Program-made: the position numbers and the translations under genes
Notes under the pieces: generated by a model
The model's input: only the letters and a program-made list of their open reading frames with translations
What the model was told of the DNA's origin: nothing
Databases searched by the model: none
DNA from: Candidatus Peregrinibacteria bacterium
GTDB lineage: Bacteria; Patescibacteriota; Gracilibacteria; UM-FILTER-43-11
Assembly (NCBI GenBank): GCA_030637565.1
Contig: DAOWGG010000127.1
Coordinates: 1-7,636 of the forward strand
Direction of reading: 5' to 3'
DNA: 7,636 nucleotides
Shown: positions 1-5,898 of the stretch, piece by piece
How positions within the stretch are numbered: position 1 is the stretch's first letter
How the letters are laid out: every line of letters begins with the position of its first letter

Positions 1-71
1 ATAGCTCAGCTGGATAGAGCACTGGTCTTCGGAACCAGGTGTCGGGGGTTCGAATCCCTCTGTGGGCACCA
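1..71 (+). tRNA. trnR: tRNA-Arg (anticodon TCG), 5' end cut by window edge
   Basis: Decodes CGA arginine codons. The window opens at tRNA position 7, so the first six acceptor bases are missing. The D arm is GCTC (4-7) with GAGC (17-20). The anticodon stem is CTGGT (22-26) with ACCAG (34-38), enclosing loop CTTCGGA (27-33) with anticodon TCG at 29-31. The variable loop is 39-43. The T arm is GGGGG (44-48), loop TTCGAAT (49-55) and CCCTC (56-60). The 3' acceptor strand is TGTGGGC (61-67), followed by discriminator A (68) and an encoded CCA (69-71). All stems pair, with one G-T wobble in the T arm. A strong hairpin terminator begins at the CCA end. No other tRNA is visible nearby. Confidence 0.95.
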
Positions 72-113
72 TGAAAAATGTTCTCTCGGCGAAGCTGAGA
101 GGTTATTTTTCAT
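71..113 (+). terminator. Long hairpin terminator after tRNA-Arg
   Basis: The inner stem CTCTCGGC (83-90) pairs with GCTGAGAG (94-101) around loop GAA, containing the very stable GCGAAGC mini-hairpin. A symmetric 3x3 internal loop (GTT on each side) separates it from an outer stem, ATGAAAAAT (71-79) with ATTTTTCAT (105-113). The T tract on the right and A tract on the left make it look like a factor-independent terminator that could work in both directions. It should end the tRNA transcript and insulate the promoter that follows. Confidence 0.8.
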
Positions 114-115
114 AA

Positions 116-144
116 TAGACAAAATTATTGAAATGAGGTAAGAT
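116..144 (+). promoter_or_regulatory. Probable sigma-70-type promoter for the 582-residue protein gene
   Basis: A -35-like TAGACA (116-121) and a -10-like TAAGAT (139-144) are separated by exactly 17 bases. Transcription would start near 151, giving a leader of about 20 bases. The position just past the tRNA terminator and just before the ATG at 170 fits. The -10 matches consensus at only four of six positions, so the call is moderate. Confidence 0.4.
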
Positions 145-169
145 ACGCCCCTTAACTTAAATTCCTCCC

Positions 170-1918
170 ATGGAATATCCTGATTTACATCGTTCAACCA
201 TTGATCGTCTTTCAGAAACTGAGAAGAGACAGGCTGAACTGCCTGGAAAAATTGAAGAAGCTCGAGCGATTCTTAAAAAACATCTTAAGGCTCTTGATCG
301 AAAGAAAAAATATTTTGCTCAGGTGAAAGCGTTTAAAGATATGGGGGATATAGATTCAGCGGAGGATATATGGGAAAAAAGAAAACTTGGCGCCACGACA
401 AGTCGTCATGAGAGAAAAGTGGAAGAAATTAAGGGGATGGAGGGGTTTGAGGAAGAGCTGACTTTTTTGATTGCTCATTTGCGTGCAGATTTGGAAGCGC
501 TGACGGATTTTACCCCTCGAGCTGATCAAGAGATGCACTCTTTACGAAAGAGCTTTATGAAGCCTGGACGTGATTATTTTAAAACCAGAAATTCACGTTT
601 TCGTGTTTTTCAGGACGTTTTTTGTCGTTTTGAGGATCGGATTTTGCCCAAAGAGACTTCTCATCTCTCTTATGTTGATGATGACGAATTACCCCTTGGT
701 CCTTGCGTGGTGGATCCTGCCTTGATTCGTGATGGATATTTGAAGCATTTGGGTGTTTCGATTCCAGAAGGATTAACTCCTTTCGAGAAAATGAAGTTTA
801 AGGCCGATTTAATCTCTCAATTAAAGGAGTTTTTTGCGTATTCAGTCTTTCCGCTCCCTAAAAATGGAGAAGATCTAAGGAAGAAAAATTATCGATTGCA
901 TTGGACAAGAGAGGGGATGCTTCTCCATACTCGTTCTTATCGGGGTTCAGGAAAGACCCTTCAGTCTTTTGAGAGTGCTTACGCGGCTCGTCGAAAGACA
1001 GATTATGCGGATCGCTATTATAAGGCTGAAATGCCGATGGCTATTCAGGCTCAAGCAGATATTCAGGTTTTACATAAGCGAGCTCTTGGTCTTGAGAAAG
1101 GTGATGCTGAGGAAAAGGAGGCAATCATAGCAGGATTGATTGCGCTGATTGATCAATTTGAAAAAGCAATCAATTACAACAAACGAACGGTTCTGGATGA
1201 ACTAAAGCGATTGGGTGAGTTAAAATTTAAAGATCGCTTAGGACGACAGAATCTTCCAGCAGCCTGTGCCAAGTTAGTTAAAATAATCAATCGCATTAAA
1301 AATAGGCGTTTGGAAATTTATGGAAAATCTTTGGCTTCACCGGAGGATGAACAATCTTTAGATGTTTTGATTATTGAGTCTGAAAAATTGATTCAGCAAT
1401 ACGGAGAGGCTTTTGAAAAATTAACGCAAACAGGAGACCTCAGTTCCCTTGGTTATCTTCGTCCTATTTCAAGGCTTCAAGTGCGTCCATTTAATTTTTA
1501 TGCTGACGAAATCCAAGCTTCTATTAATTTAGCTTCTGAGGGAATGGAACAAAAAGATTACACCGCTATTGATCGTTCAGCGAGTCGTGGCCTCACTGTC
1601 GTTCATCTTTTTAATATAGAACGTGAACGAGAAAAGATTCTTCATGAATTAACTAAGCTTTCTGAACTGCCAGAATTGGGAGTTCTATCTGCTTTTTGTG
1701 ATCAGCTCATTAATACTTCTCATTCAAATTCAGTGAATGGCTTTGAAGCACCCTTTATTGCAATTAAAAAAGATTTGTCTCAGATTAAAACTGACCTTCA
1801 GGAGGTGGCTGAGTCTGACTCAGGCAAAAAGGATCTTTATAATTTACTCAAAGATCGTTTAAAAGCGATTGATTTCAAGCAACTTTTGAGCCAGTTAGAT
1901 CGGACAGAACAAGAATAG
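170..1918 (+). CDS. Large charged helical protein of unknown function
   Basis: I do not recognise this 582-residue protein. It has no signal peptide and no membrane helix, so it is probably cytoplasmic. Residues 8-115 are dominated by Lys, Glu, Arg and Leu with heptad-like spacing, suggesting coiled coil. Residues 125-290 are mixed and richer in aromatics (around FKTRNSRFRVFQDVFCRFED and YRLHWTREG), and could be a folded alpha/beta core. Residues 290-580 return to long charged helices. GSGKT at 259-263 resembles part of a Walker A motif but lacks the leading glycine. ATG 170 is the first possible start; it has no Shine-Dalgarno (CCTCCC precedes it) but lies about 20 bases below a plausible promoter. 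The TAG stop abuts the convergent gene's stop. A structural or scaffolding role is only a guess. Confidence 0.85.
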   Translation: MEYPDLHRSTIDRLSETEKRQAELPGKIEEARAILKKHLKALDRKKKYFAQVKAFKDMGDIDSAEDIWEKRKLGATTSRHERKVEEIKGMEGFEEELTFLIAHLRADLEALTDFTPRADQEMHSLRKSFMKPGRDYFKTRNSRFRVFQDVFCRFEDRILPKETSHLSYVDDDELPLGPCVVDPALIRDGYLKHLGVSIPEGLTPFEKMKFKADLISQLKEFFAYSVFPLPKNGEDLRKKNYRLHWTREGMLLHTRSYRGSGKTLQSFESAYAARRKTDYADRYYKAEMPMAIQAQADIQVLHKRALGLEKGDAEEKEAIIAGLIALIDQFEKAINYNKRTVLDELKRLGELKFKDRLGRQNLPAACAKLVKIINRIKNRRLEIYGKSLASPEDEQSLDVLIIESEKLIQQYGEAFEKLTQTGDLSSLGYLRPISRLQVRPFNFYADEIQASINLASEGMEQKDYTAIDRSASRGLTVVHLFNIEREREKILHELTKLSELPELGVLSAFCDQLINTSHSNSVNGFEAPFIAIKKDLSQIKTDLQEVAESDSGKKDLYNLLKDRLKAIDFKQLLSQLDRTEQE

Positions 1919-1931
1919 TTACTTGTTTTTT
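1907..1931 (+). terminator. Weak compact terminator spanning two convergent stop codons
   Basis: AACAAG (1908-1913) pairs with CTTGTT (1922-1927), extendable by a G-T pair at 1907/1928. The eight-base loop AATAGTTA holds the plus-strand TAG and the complement of the minus-strand TAA. A T run to 1931 follows the stem. The stem is short and AT-rich, so efficiency may be low. It would act on plus-strand transcripts only, because the minus-strand side lacks a T tract. Confidence 0.4.
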
Positions 1932-3166
1932 CCCGTATAGTCTTCAACAAAAATTGAAATCACATTGGCCATAGGAACCGCAATGATCATGCCGACAAGT
2001 CCGAGTGCAAAACTTCCTCCAATTTTTACTCCGATGGTTGCTCCTGACAACAGGGCAAACAAAATGACAACTGGATTGAGACCTACTGATTTTCCAACAA
2101 TCAACGGAACCATTATATTTCCCTCTAGGAATTGAATGACGGCATAGGCGGGGATAAGCCAAAGTAAGATGACTGGGCTTTGGTTGAGTGCTATTAAGGC
2201 AGCTGAGAGGAAGGTGATGAGTGGTCCGATATAAGGGACGAATTCGGCGAGCGCTGCAACCATGGCGAGTGTTAGGGCGAAGTTAACTCCGATTAATGAG
2301 AAGACAATAAAGGTAAGAAGTCCCATGGCGAGTGCTAGTAATACTTGCCCTCGAACCCATTCACCAATTTTAACACTGATCTTTTTAGTTTTTTCTGAAA
2401 TATAACCAGAATACTTACTTGGAAATAGGGAGTGAAAAAAGTTACTGGAGTTTTCTTTGTTTACCACCATAAAGAAGGTGATAATGAGCACAAGAATTAG
2501 ATTGAAAATCCCATTAAAGATTGTGAAAATAGCTCCAATAGCATTGCCGGCGAAACTGGTTAATTTAGACCCAATTTCTTTTAATCCAGTGGTTAAGCTG
2601 TTTAAAATTTGAGTTTGATCTACATTTTGCCATACCTGATTGGCAATGGGCTGTATTTTTCGAATAAACCAAGAGTCTTCAGGGTCTCCGGAGACAATAT
2701 TCTGAACGTAGTCACGCACTTGACTGGCTAAATCACTCACCTGGTCGGCAATGATCGGTACAAGGGAGGTAAAGATGATGGTTATGATTCCCAGAACCAC
2801 AATATACATAATAATAATCCCAAGACCACGAGGAACATGATATTTGTTTAATTTATCAACAGCGGGATTAAAAGCGGCTGATAAGAACAGAGCAACAAGG
2901 AAGATAATAATAATTTGTTTAAGGAAGAAGAGAAGATAAGCGAAGCCGATTACTCCTAAAATGGCGATGGTTGCCTTAACAATAGAATCAATTGAAAGGG
3001 TAACTCTTACTTCTTGAGCGGGTTTTTCCACCATTTTAATCAATTGCTTCTCTTCTTTTTCAAGTTCCTTTTCTTTTAAACTTAGCGTTTGAAGTGCTTT
3101 TTTTAAGGCATTGATCTTTTTTTGTGATTTTCGGAGAAAAGTTCTTGTAGAGCGTTTGATAGTCAT
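1919..3166 (-). CDS. AI-2E family transporter (TqsA/PerM/YdiK-like membrane protein)
   Basis: A 415-residue inner-membrane protein of the AI-2E transporter family (PF01594 type). Known members export small molecules, such as autoinducer-2 by E. coli TqsA, or act as ion antiporters; the substrate here cannot be read from sequence. About eight hydrophobic segments are visible: roughly 63-81, 84-98, 114-138, 205-235, 272-294, 296-325, 330-347 and 366-405. A soluble loop lies at 140-200. Family hallmarks are present: EFVPYIGP at 308-315 and GNIMVPLIVGKSVGLNP at 349-365, followed by a Gly-rich stretch ending IIAVPMANVI. The first 55 residues are Lys/Glu-rich and likely coiled coil, longer than usual for the family. 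The start has no Shine-Dalgarno, only an A run. The gene lies 41 bases downstream of the pilin-like gene on the same strand, so the two are probably co-transcribed. Confidence 0.9.
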   Translation of the reverse strand: MTIKRSTRTFLRKSQKKINALKKALQTLSLKEKELEKEEKQLIKMVEKPAQEVRVTLSIDSIVKATIAILGVIGFAYLLFFLKQIIIIFLVALFLSAAFNPAVDKLNKYHVPRGLGIIIMYIVVLGIITIIFTSLVPIIADQVSDLASQVRDYVQNIVSGDPEDSWFIRKIQPIANQVWQNVDQTQILNSLTTGLKEIGSKLTSFAGNAIGAIFTIFNGIFNLILVLIITFFMVVNKENSSNFFHSLFPSKYSGYISEKTKKISVKIGEWVRGQVLLALAMGLLTFIVFSLIGVNFALTLAMVAALAEFVPYIGPLITFLSAALIALNQSPVILLWLIPAYAVIQFLEGNIMVPLIVGKSVGLNPVVILFALLSGATIGVKIGGSFALGLVGMIIAVPMANVISIFVEDYTGKNK

Positions 3167-3173
3167 TTTTTTG

Positions 3174-3212
3174 GTAAGCGTTAAGAATTAAGCAATAAGC
3201 AATAAGCTTATT
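3174..3212. repeat. Heptad (7-base) tandem array with palindrome at the pilin gene 3' end
   Basis: Five consecutive 7-base units share NTAAG(C/A)N: GTAAGCG, TTAAGAA, TTAAGCA, ATAAGCA and ATAAGCT (3174-3208). The array ends in the perfect 12-base palindrome AATAAGCTTATT (3201-3212), which contains the pilin gene's stop codon. It fills most of the 41-base spacer before the AI-2E gene. The edge TAAGCTTATTC recurs in the other pilin-gene spacer. Function is unknown. Confidence 0.75.
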
Positions 3213-3648
3213 CGGTGGCGATTTGAAGGACGAGGTCGATGATGATCCAGGCGAGCAAAGAAACCGCTAGGCCAATGAGGGCATAGGTGATTGTTTTTTT
3301 CGCTTCATCCTTCTTTTCGTCTCCAAGAATTACATATTTGTAGCCGCCGATCATTACAAATACAACCGCTAGACTTCCTGCAATTCCAATGAGTGTTTGA
3401 GTGAAGAATTTTACAAAACAGGGGATATTCCGAAGTCCAATTTTCCCGCTTTTGATCATGCTTGCTAATCCCACACAAACATCGCCTCGTCCACCAAGGT
3501 TTGTATCTTCTGTGGGCAAAAGAGTTGGGGGTGAAAAACCTCCACTTTGAGCTAAGGCGGATGTATCCATTACAAAAAGCAGTGCTAGGGTGAATCCCAT
3601 GACGGCGCTGAGCTGTAAGATTGTTTTTAGTGATTTTTTCATTTTCAT
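3208..3648 (-). CDS. Type IV secretion pilin-like protein (VirB2/TrbC-like, CPR type)
   Basis: A 146-residue small envelope protein resembling the T4SS_pilin family (PF18895 type) found in Patescibacteria. An N-terminal signal peptide (basic MKMKK, hydrophobic core 9-27, ALA-Q processing site at 31-34) is followed by an exported stretch with two cysteines (C58 and C77) that could form a disulfide. Two transmembrane helices follow, about 85-108 and 120-141, joined by a short charged loop (GDEKKDEAKK, 109-118). The YKYVILGDEKKDEAKK-TITYALIGLAV pattern is typical of the family. A second Met at residue 3 is an equally good start, and no Shine-Dalgarno is seen. A promoter lies just upstream. No other type IV secretion gene is in the window, so partners must be elsewhere or the protein has another role. 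It is probably co-transcribed with the AI-2E gene. Confidence 0.85.
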   Translation of the reverse strand: MKMKKSLKTILQLSAVMGFTLALLFVMDTSALAQSGGFSPPTLLPTEDTNLGGRGDVCVGLASMIKSGKIGLRNIPCFVKFFTQTLIGIAGSLAVVFVMIGGYKYVILGDEKKDEAKKTITYALIGLAVSLLAWIIIDLVLQIATE

Positions 3649-3667
3649 TTTTAATTTTTATGGTTTC

Positions 3668-3696
3668 ATTTTAACTAATCTTTCCCTTGAGGGCAA
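3668..3696 (-). promoter_or_regulatory. Probable promoter of the pilin-AI-2E operon
   Basis: On the minus strand, TTGCCC (3696-3691) and TAAAAT (3673-3668) are 17 bases apart; the -10 matches consensus at five of six positions. Transcription would start near 3661, leaving a leader of only about 13 bases before the ATG at 3648. The -35 overlaps that of the divergent proS promoter by two bases. Confidence 0.55.
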
Positions 3697-3715
3697 ACTT
3701 ATCTTCCTTTAGAAT
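3687..3715 (+). promoter_or_regulatory. Probable promoter of proS-rfbA
   Basis: TTGAGG (3687-3692) and TAGAAT (3710-3715) are 17 bases apart, with four of six and five of six consensus matches. Transcription would start near 3722, giving a leader of about 78 bases that contains the inverted heptad array just before the proS start codon. Confidence 0.55.
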
Positions 3716-3730
3716 GGGAGTTGTTAATTT

Positions 3731-3793
3731 AAGGACTGGAGGACTAGCTACTAAGAACTAAGCTTATTCCCTAGTCCGTACTCCTTAGTCCTT
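3731..3793 (+). repeat. Inverted heptad (7-base) array forming a long imperfect hairpin in the proS leader
   Basis: The right half is four consecutive 7-base units: TTATTCC, CTAGTCC, GTACTCC and TTAGTCC (3764-3791). The left half carries near-complementary units: GGACTGG, GGACTAG, CTACTAA and GAACTAA (3733-3761). Pairing is AAGGACT (3731-3737) with AGTCCTT (3787-3793), GGAG (3738-3741) with CTCC (3781-3784), and GACTAG (3742-3747) with CTAGTC (3771-3776), with small bulges. The centre holds TAAGCTTA. The stem ends seven bases before the proS ATG and runs into TTTT, so it could impede initiation or act as an attenuator. No T-box motif is present. Confidence 0.7.
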
Positions 3794-3799
3794 TTAAAA

Positions 3800-5053
3800 A
3801 TGAGATATTCCAAACTTTTCAGTAAAACCACTAAATCAGTTTCGCATGATGCGGACAGCGCGAATGCTAAGTATTTGGTACAAGGGGGTTTCATTCATCA
3901 GGAAACCGCGGGGGTTTACAGCTATTTGCCATTGGGTTTAAAAGCGCTTCGTAAAATTGAGCAAATCATTCGAGAAGAAATGGAAGCAGTGGATGGTCAG
4001 GAGATTTTAATGCCTGCCTTGTCTCCTAAGGAAAATTGGGTAAAAACCGATCGTTGGGATTCAATGGACGTTCTTTTCCGATTGGAGGGGGCGGGGAATA
4101 AAGAATATGCGCTTGGCGCTACTCATGAGGAGGTTGTTACCCCATTGGTTCAACATTATGTTCTTTCCTATAAAGATCTTCCAACAGCGGTTTTTCAACT
4201 TCAGAACAAGTTTCGTAATGAGGTGCGTGCTAAATCTGGTATTCTTCGAGGGCGTGAGTTTGGAATGAAAGATCTTTATTCTTTCCATACCTCTCAGGAG
4301 GATTTGGATGCGTATTATGACCGTGTGAAAGAGGCTTATTTCAAAGTTTTTAAGCGACTTGGGTTTGATCCGCAGGTTACTTACCTCACTTATGCATCTG
4401 GGGGGGCTTTTAGTAAATATTCACATGAGTATCAAATTCTTTCCGAAGTGGGAGAGGATACTATTTATTGCTGTGAAAAGTGCCGTGTTGCGGTGAATAA
4501 AGAAATATTAGACGATCAAAACACTTGCCCTAAGTGTGACAATAAGGATTTGGTGGAAAAGAAGGGGATTGAGGTGGGGAATATCTTTAAATTGGGTAGT
4601 AAATTCTCCGATGCATTCAAATTCAGCTATGTGGATGATTCTGGAAAGAAGAATCCTGTGATTATGGGTTGTTATGGAATTGGACCCACTTGTATTATGG
4701 GGACTTTGGTTGAAATTTTTAATGATGATAAGGGTATCCTATGGCCAAAATCGGTGGCTCCTTATCAAGTTCATTTATCCACCCTTGGAACCGATGAAAA
4801 AACACTGAAAGAAGCGGACAATTTATACAATGTTCTTCATGGTGCTGGAATTACCGTTCTTTATGATGATCGTGATGAGCGAGCGGGTGCTAAATTTGCG
4901 GATGCGGACTTAATTGGCATTCCTCTGCGACTTGTGCTATCATCTCGCACCATGGAAACACGCACCGCTGAATGGAAGGAACGAAACAAAGACGATGCGG
5001 AGATGGTGGATTTGAATAGTGTGTTAGAGAGGGTGAAGGAATTTTATAATTAA
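3800..5053 (+). CDS. proS: Prolyl-tRNA synthetase, short form without the editing insertion
   Basis: Charges tRNA-Pro with proline (class II aminoacyl-tRNA synthetase, cytoplasmic). At 417 residues it is far shorter than typical bacterial ProRS of about 570, because the INS editing domain between motifs 2 and 3 is absent. Visible parts are motif 1 around 40-75, the proline-site loop GATHEE at 106-111, motif 2 FRNEVRAKSGILRGREFGMKD at 138-158, and GGAFSKYSHE at 201-210. Then come a zinc-ribbon-like C225-x2-C228/C243-x2-C246, motif 3 CYGIGPTCIMG at 291-301, and the anticodon-binding domain from about 320 to the end (APYQVHL, DDRDERAGAKFADADLIGIP). Residue 298 in motif 3 is Cys (codon TGT, 4691-4693) where class II enzymes have a nearly invariant Arg. 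The start ATG at 3800 matches the family N terminus and has no Shine-Dalgarno. The next gene begins 12 bases later. Confidence 0.95.
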   Translation: MRYSKLFSKTTKSVSHDADSANAKYLVQGGFIHQETAGVYSYLPLGLKALRKIEQIIREEMEAVDGQEILMPALSPKENWVKTDRWDSMDVLFRLEGAGNKEYALGATHEEVVTPLVQHYVLSYKDLPTAVFQLQNKFRNEVRAKSGILRGREFGMKDLYSFHTSQEDLDAYYDRVKEAYFKVFKRLGFDPQVTYLTYASGGAFSKYSHEYQILSEVGEDTIYCCEKCRVAVNKEILDDQNTCPKCDNKDLVEKKGIEVGNIFKLGSKFSDAFKFSYVDDSGKKNPVIMGCYGIGPTCIMGTLVEIFNDDKGILWPKSVAPYQVHLSTLGTDEKTLKEADNLYNVLHGAGITVLYDDRDERAGAKFADADLIGIPLRLVLSSRTMETRTAEWKERNKDDAEMVDLNSVLERVKEFYN

Positions 5054-5065
5054 ACTAAGTTTATT

Positions 5066-5845
5066 TTGAAGGGTATCATTTTAGCAGGAGGCTCGGGAAC
5101 ACGGTTACACCCATTAACCAAGGTAACCAGTAAACAGCTTTTACCTGTTTACAATCAGCCGATGATTTATTTTCCGCTTCAGACCCTTCTGAAGGCAGGG
5201 ATTAAAGATATTTTGATTATTGTATCTCCTGATCACAGTGGTGATTTTGTGAACCTTCTTGGTTCCGGTCGTCAGTTTGGCGCTCGTTTTGCTTATGAGG
5301 TTCAGGACGCCCCTGAGGGATTGGCTCAGGCGTTTATTATTGGAGAAGAATTTATTGGGAAGGATGATGTGGCGATGATTTTAGGAGACAATATTTTTAC
5401 TCACGATTTCACTTCAGCAGTTCAGAATTTTAAGGGGGGGGCGACGGTTTTTGCTAAACAAGTGCCAGATCCTGAACGCTTTGGAGTGATTGATATCGCA
5501 ACGGATGGCAAAGTGCTTTCGATTGAAGAAAAACCCGAGCAGCCTAAATCGAATTTAGCTCAAGTTGGGTTTTATATGTACGACAATAAAGTGATTCAGC
5601 ACGCTAAAAACTTAAAACCATCTAAGCGTGGGGAGTTGGAGATTGTGGATTTAGCCAATATTTACTTGGAACAAGGGCTTTTGAATGCGGAGGTACTACA
5701 AGGAGACTGGATTGATGCAGGTACTTTTGAGAGTTTATACAAAGCTTCCACCATTGTTCGTGAAAATAACCTTGGAATGAATTTGGAAGGGGATTTGAAG
5801 GTTCAGTTTGAGGTTCAGGATGTGAAAAAACCAGCGGGGATTTAA
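5066..5845 (+). CDS. rfbA: Glucose-1-phosphate thymidylyltransferase (short RmlA/RfbA type)
   Basis: Joins glucose-1-phosphate and dTTP to give dTDP-glucose and pyrophosphate, the first step to dTDP-rhamnose and related deoxysugars. The 259-residue protein shows the nucleotidyltransferase signature GGSGTRLHPLT at 8-18, K23-Q24 and LLPVYNQPMIYFPL, the metal-binding LGDN (D108), EEKP (K156), PKSNLAQVGFYMYD, RGELEIVD at 188-195 and WIDAGTFESL at 215-224. It is shorter at the C terminus than the 290-residue enterobacterial enzymes, as in many short homologues. The start is TTG at 5066: an in-frame stop (the proS stop at 5051) lies 15 bases upstream, with no ATG or GTG between, and TTG places Met exactly before KGIILAGG. 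No Shine-Dalgarno is seen. It is probably co-transcribed with proS and ends at a strong terminator. Other dTDP-sugar genes (rmlB, rmlC, rmlD) are not in the window. UDP-glucose-type specificity is less likely given the KQLLPVY motif. Confidence 0.93.
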   Translation: MKGIILAGGSGTRLHPLTKVTSKQLLPVYNQPMIYFPLQTLLKAGIKDILIIVSPDHSGDFVNLLGSGRQFGARFAYEVQDAPEGLAQAFIIGEEFIGKDDVAMILGDNIFTHDFTSAVQNFKGGATVFAKQVPDPERFGVIDIATDGKVLSIEEKPEQPKSNLAQVGFYMYDNKVIQHAKNLKPSKRGELEIVDLANIYLEQGLLNAEVLQGDWIDAGTFESLYKASTIVRENNLGMNLEGDLKVQFEVQDVKKPAGI

Positions 5846-5860
5846 TCTAACTCCTCTCTG

Positions 5861-5896
5861 AAAAAGTTGTTGTCGAAACTTCCGACAATGTTTTTT
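5861..5896. terminator. Bidirectional terminator between rfbA and the membrane protein gene
   Basis: TTGTCG (5870-5875) pairs with CGACAA (5883-5888) around a seven-base loop, and two wobble pairs extend the stem to 5868-5890. Six T bases follow (5891-5896) and AAAAAG precedes (5861-5866), so each strand reads hairpin then T tract. It lies 22 bases past the rfbA stop and ends two bases before the stop of the convergent gene, so it can serve both. Confidence 0.85.
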
Positions 5897-5898
5897 CC

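Noticed and set aside
6..197. Open frame on the minus strand, 63 codons, antisense to the tRNA
   Set aside because: Its C-terminal part is simply the reverse complement of tRNA-Arg (the common spurious RDSNPRH-type peptide), and it crosses the terminator hairpin.
944..958. GSGKT in the 582-residue protein as a P-loop
   Set aside because: Walker A needs G-x4-GK(S/T); the leading glycine is Ser here, and no Walker B or P-loop fold pattern follows.
3722..3799. T-box riboswitch in front of proS
   Set aside because: No AGGGTGG-type T-box sequence, specifier loop or antiterminator can be seen; the structure is explained by inverted heptads.
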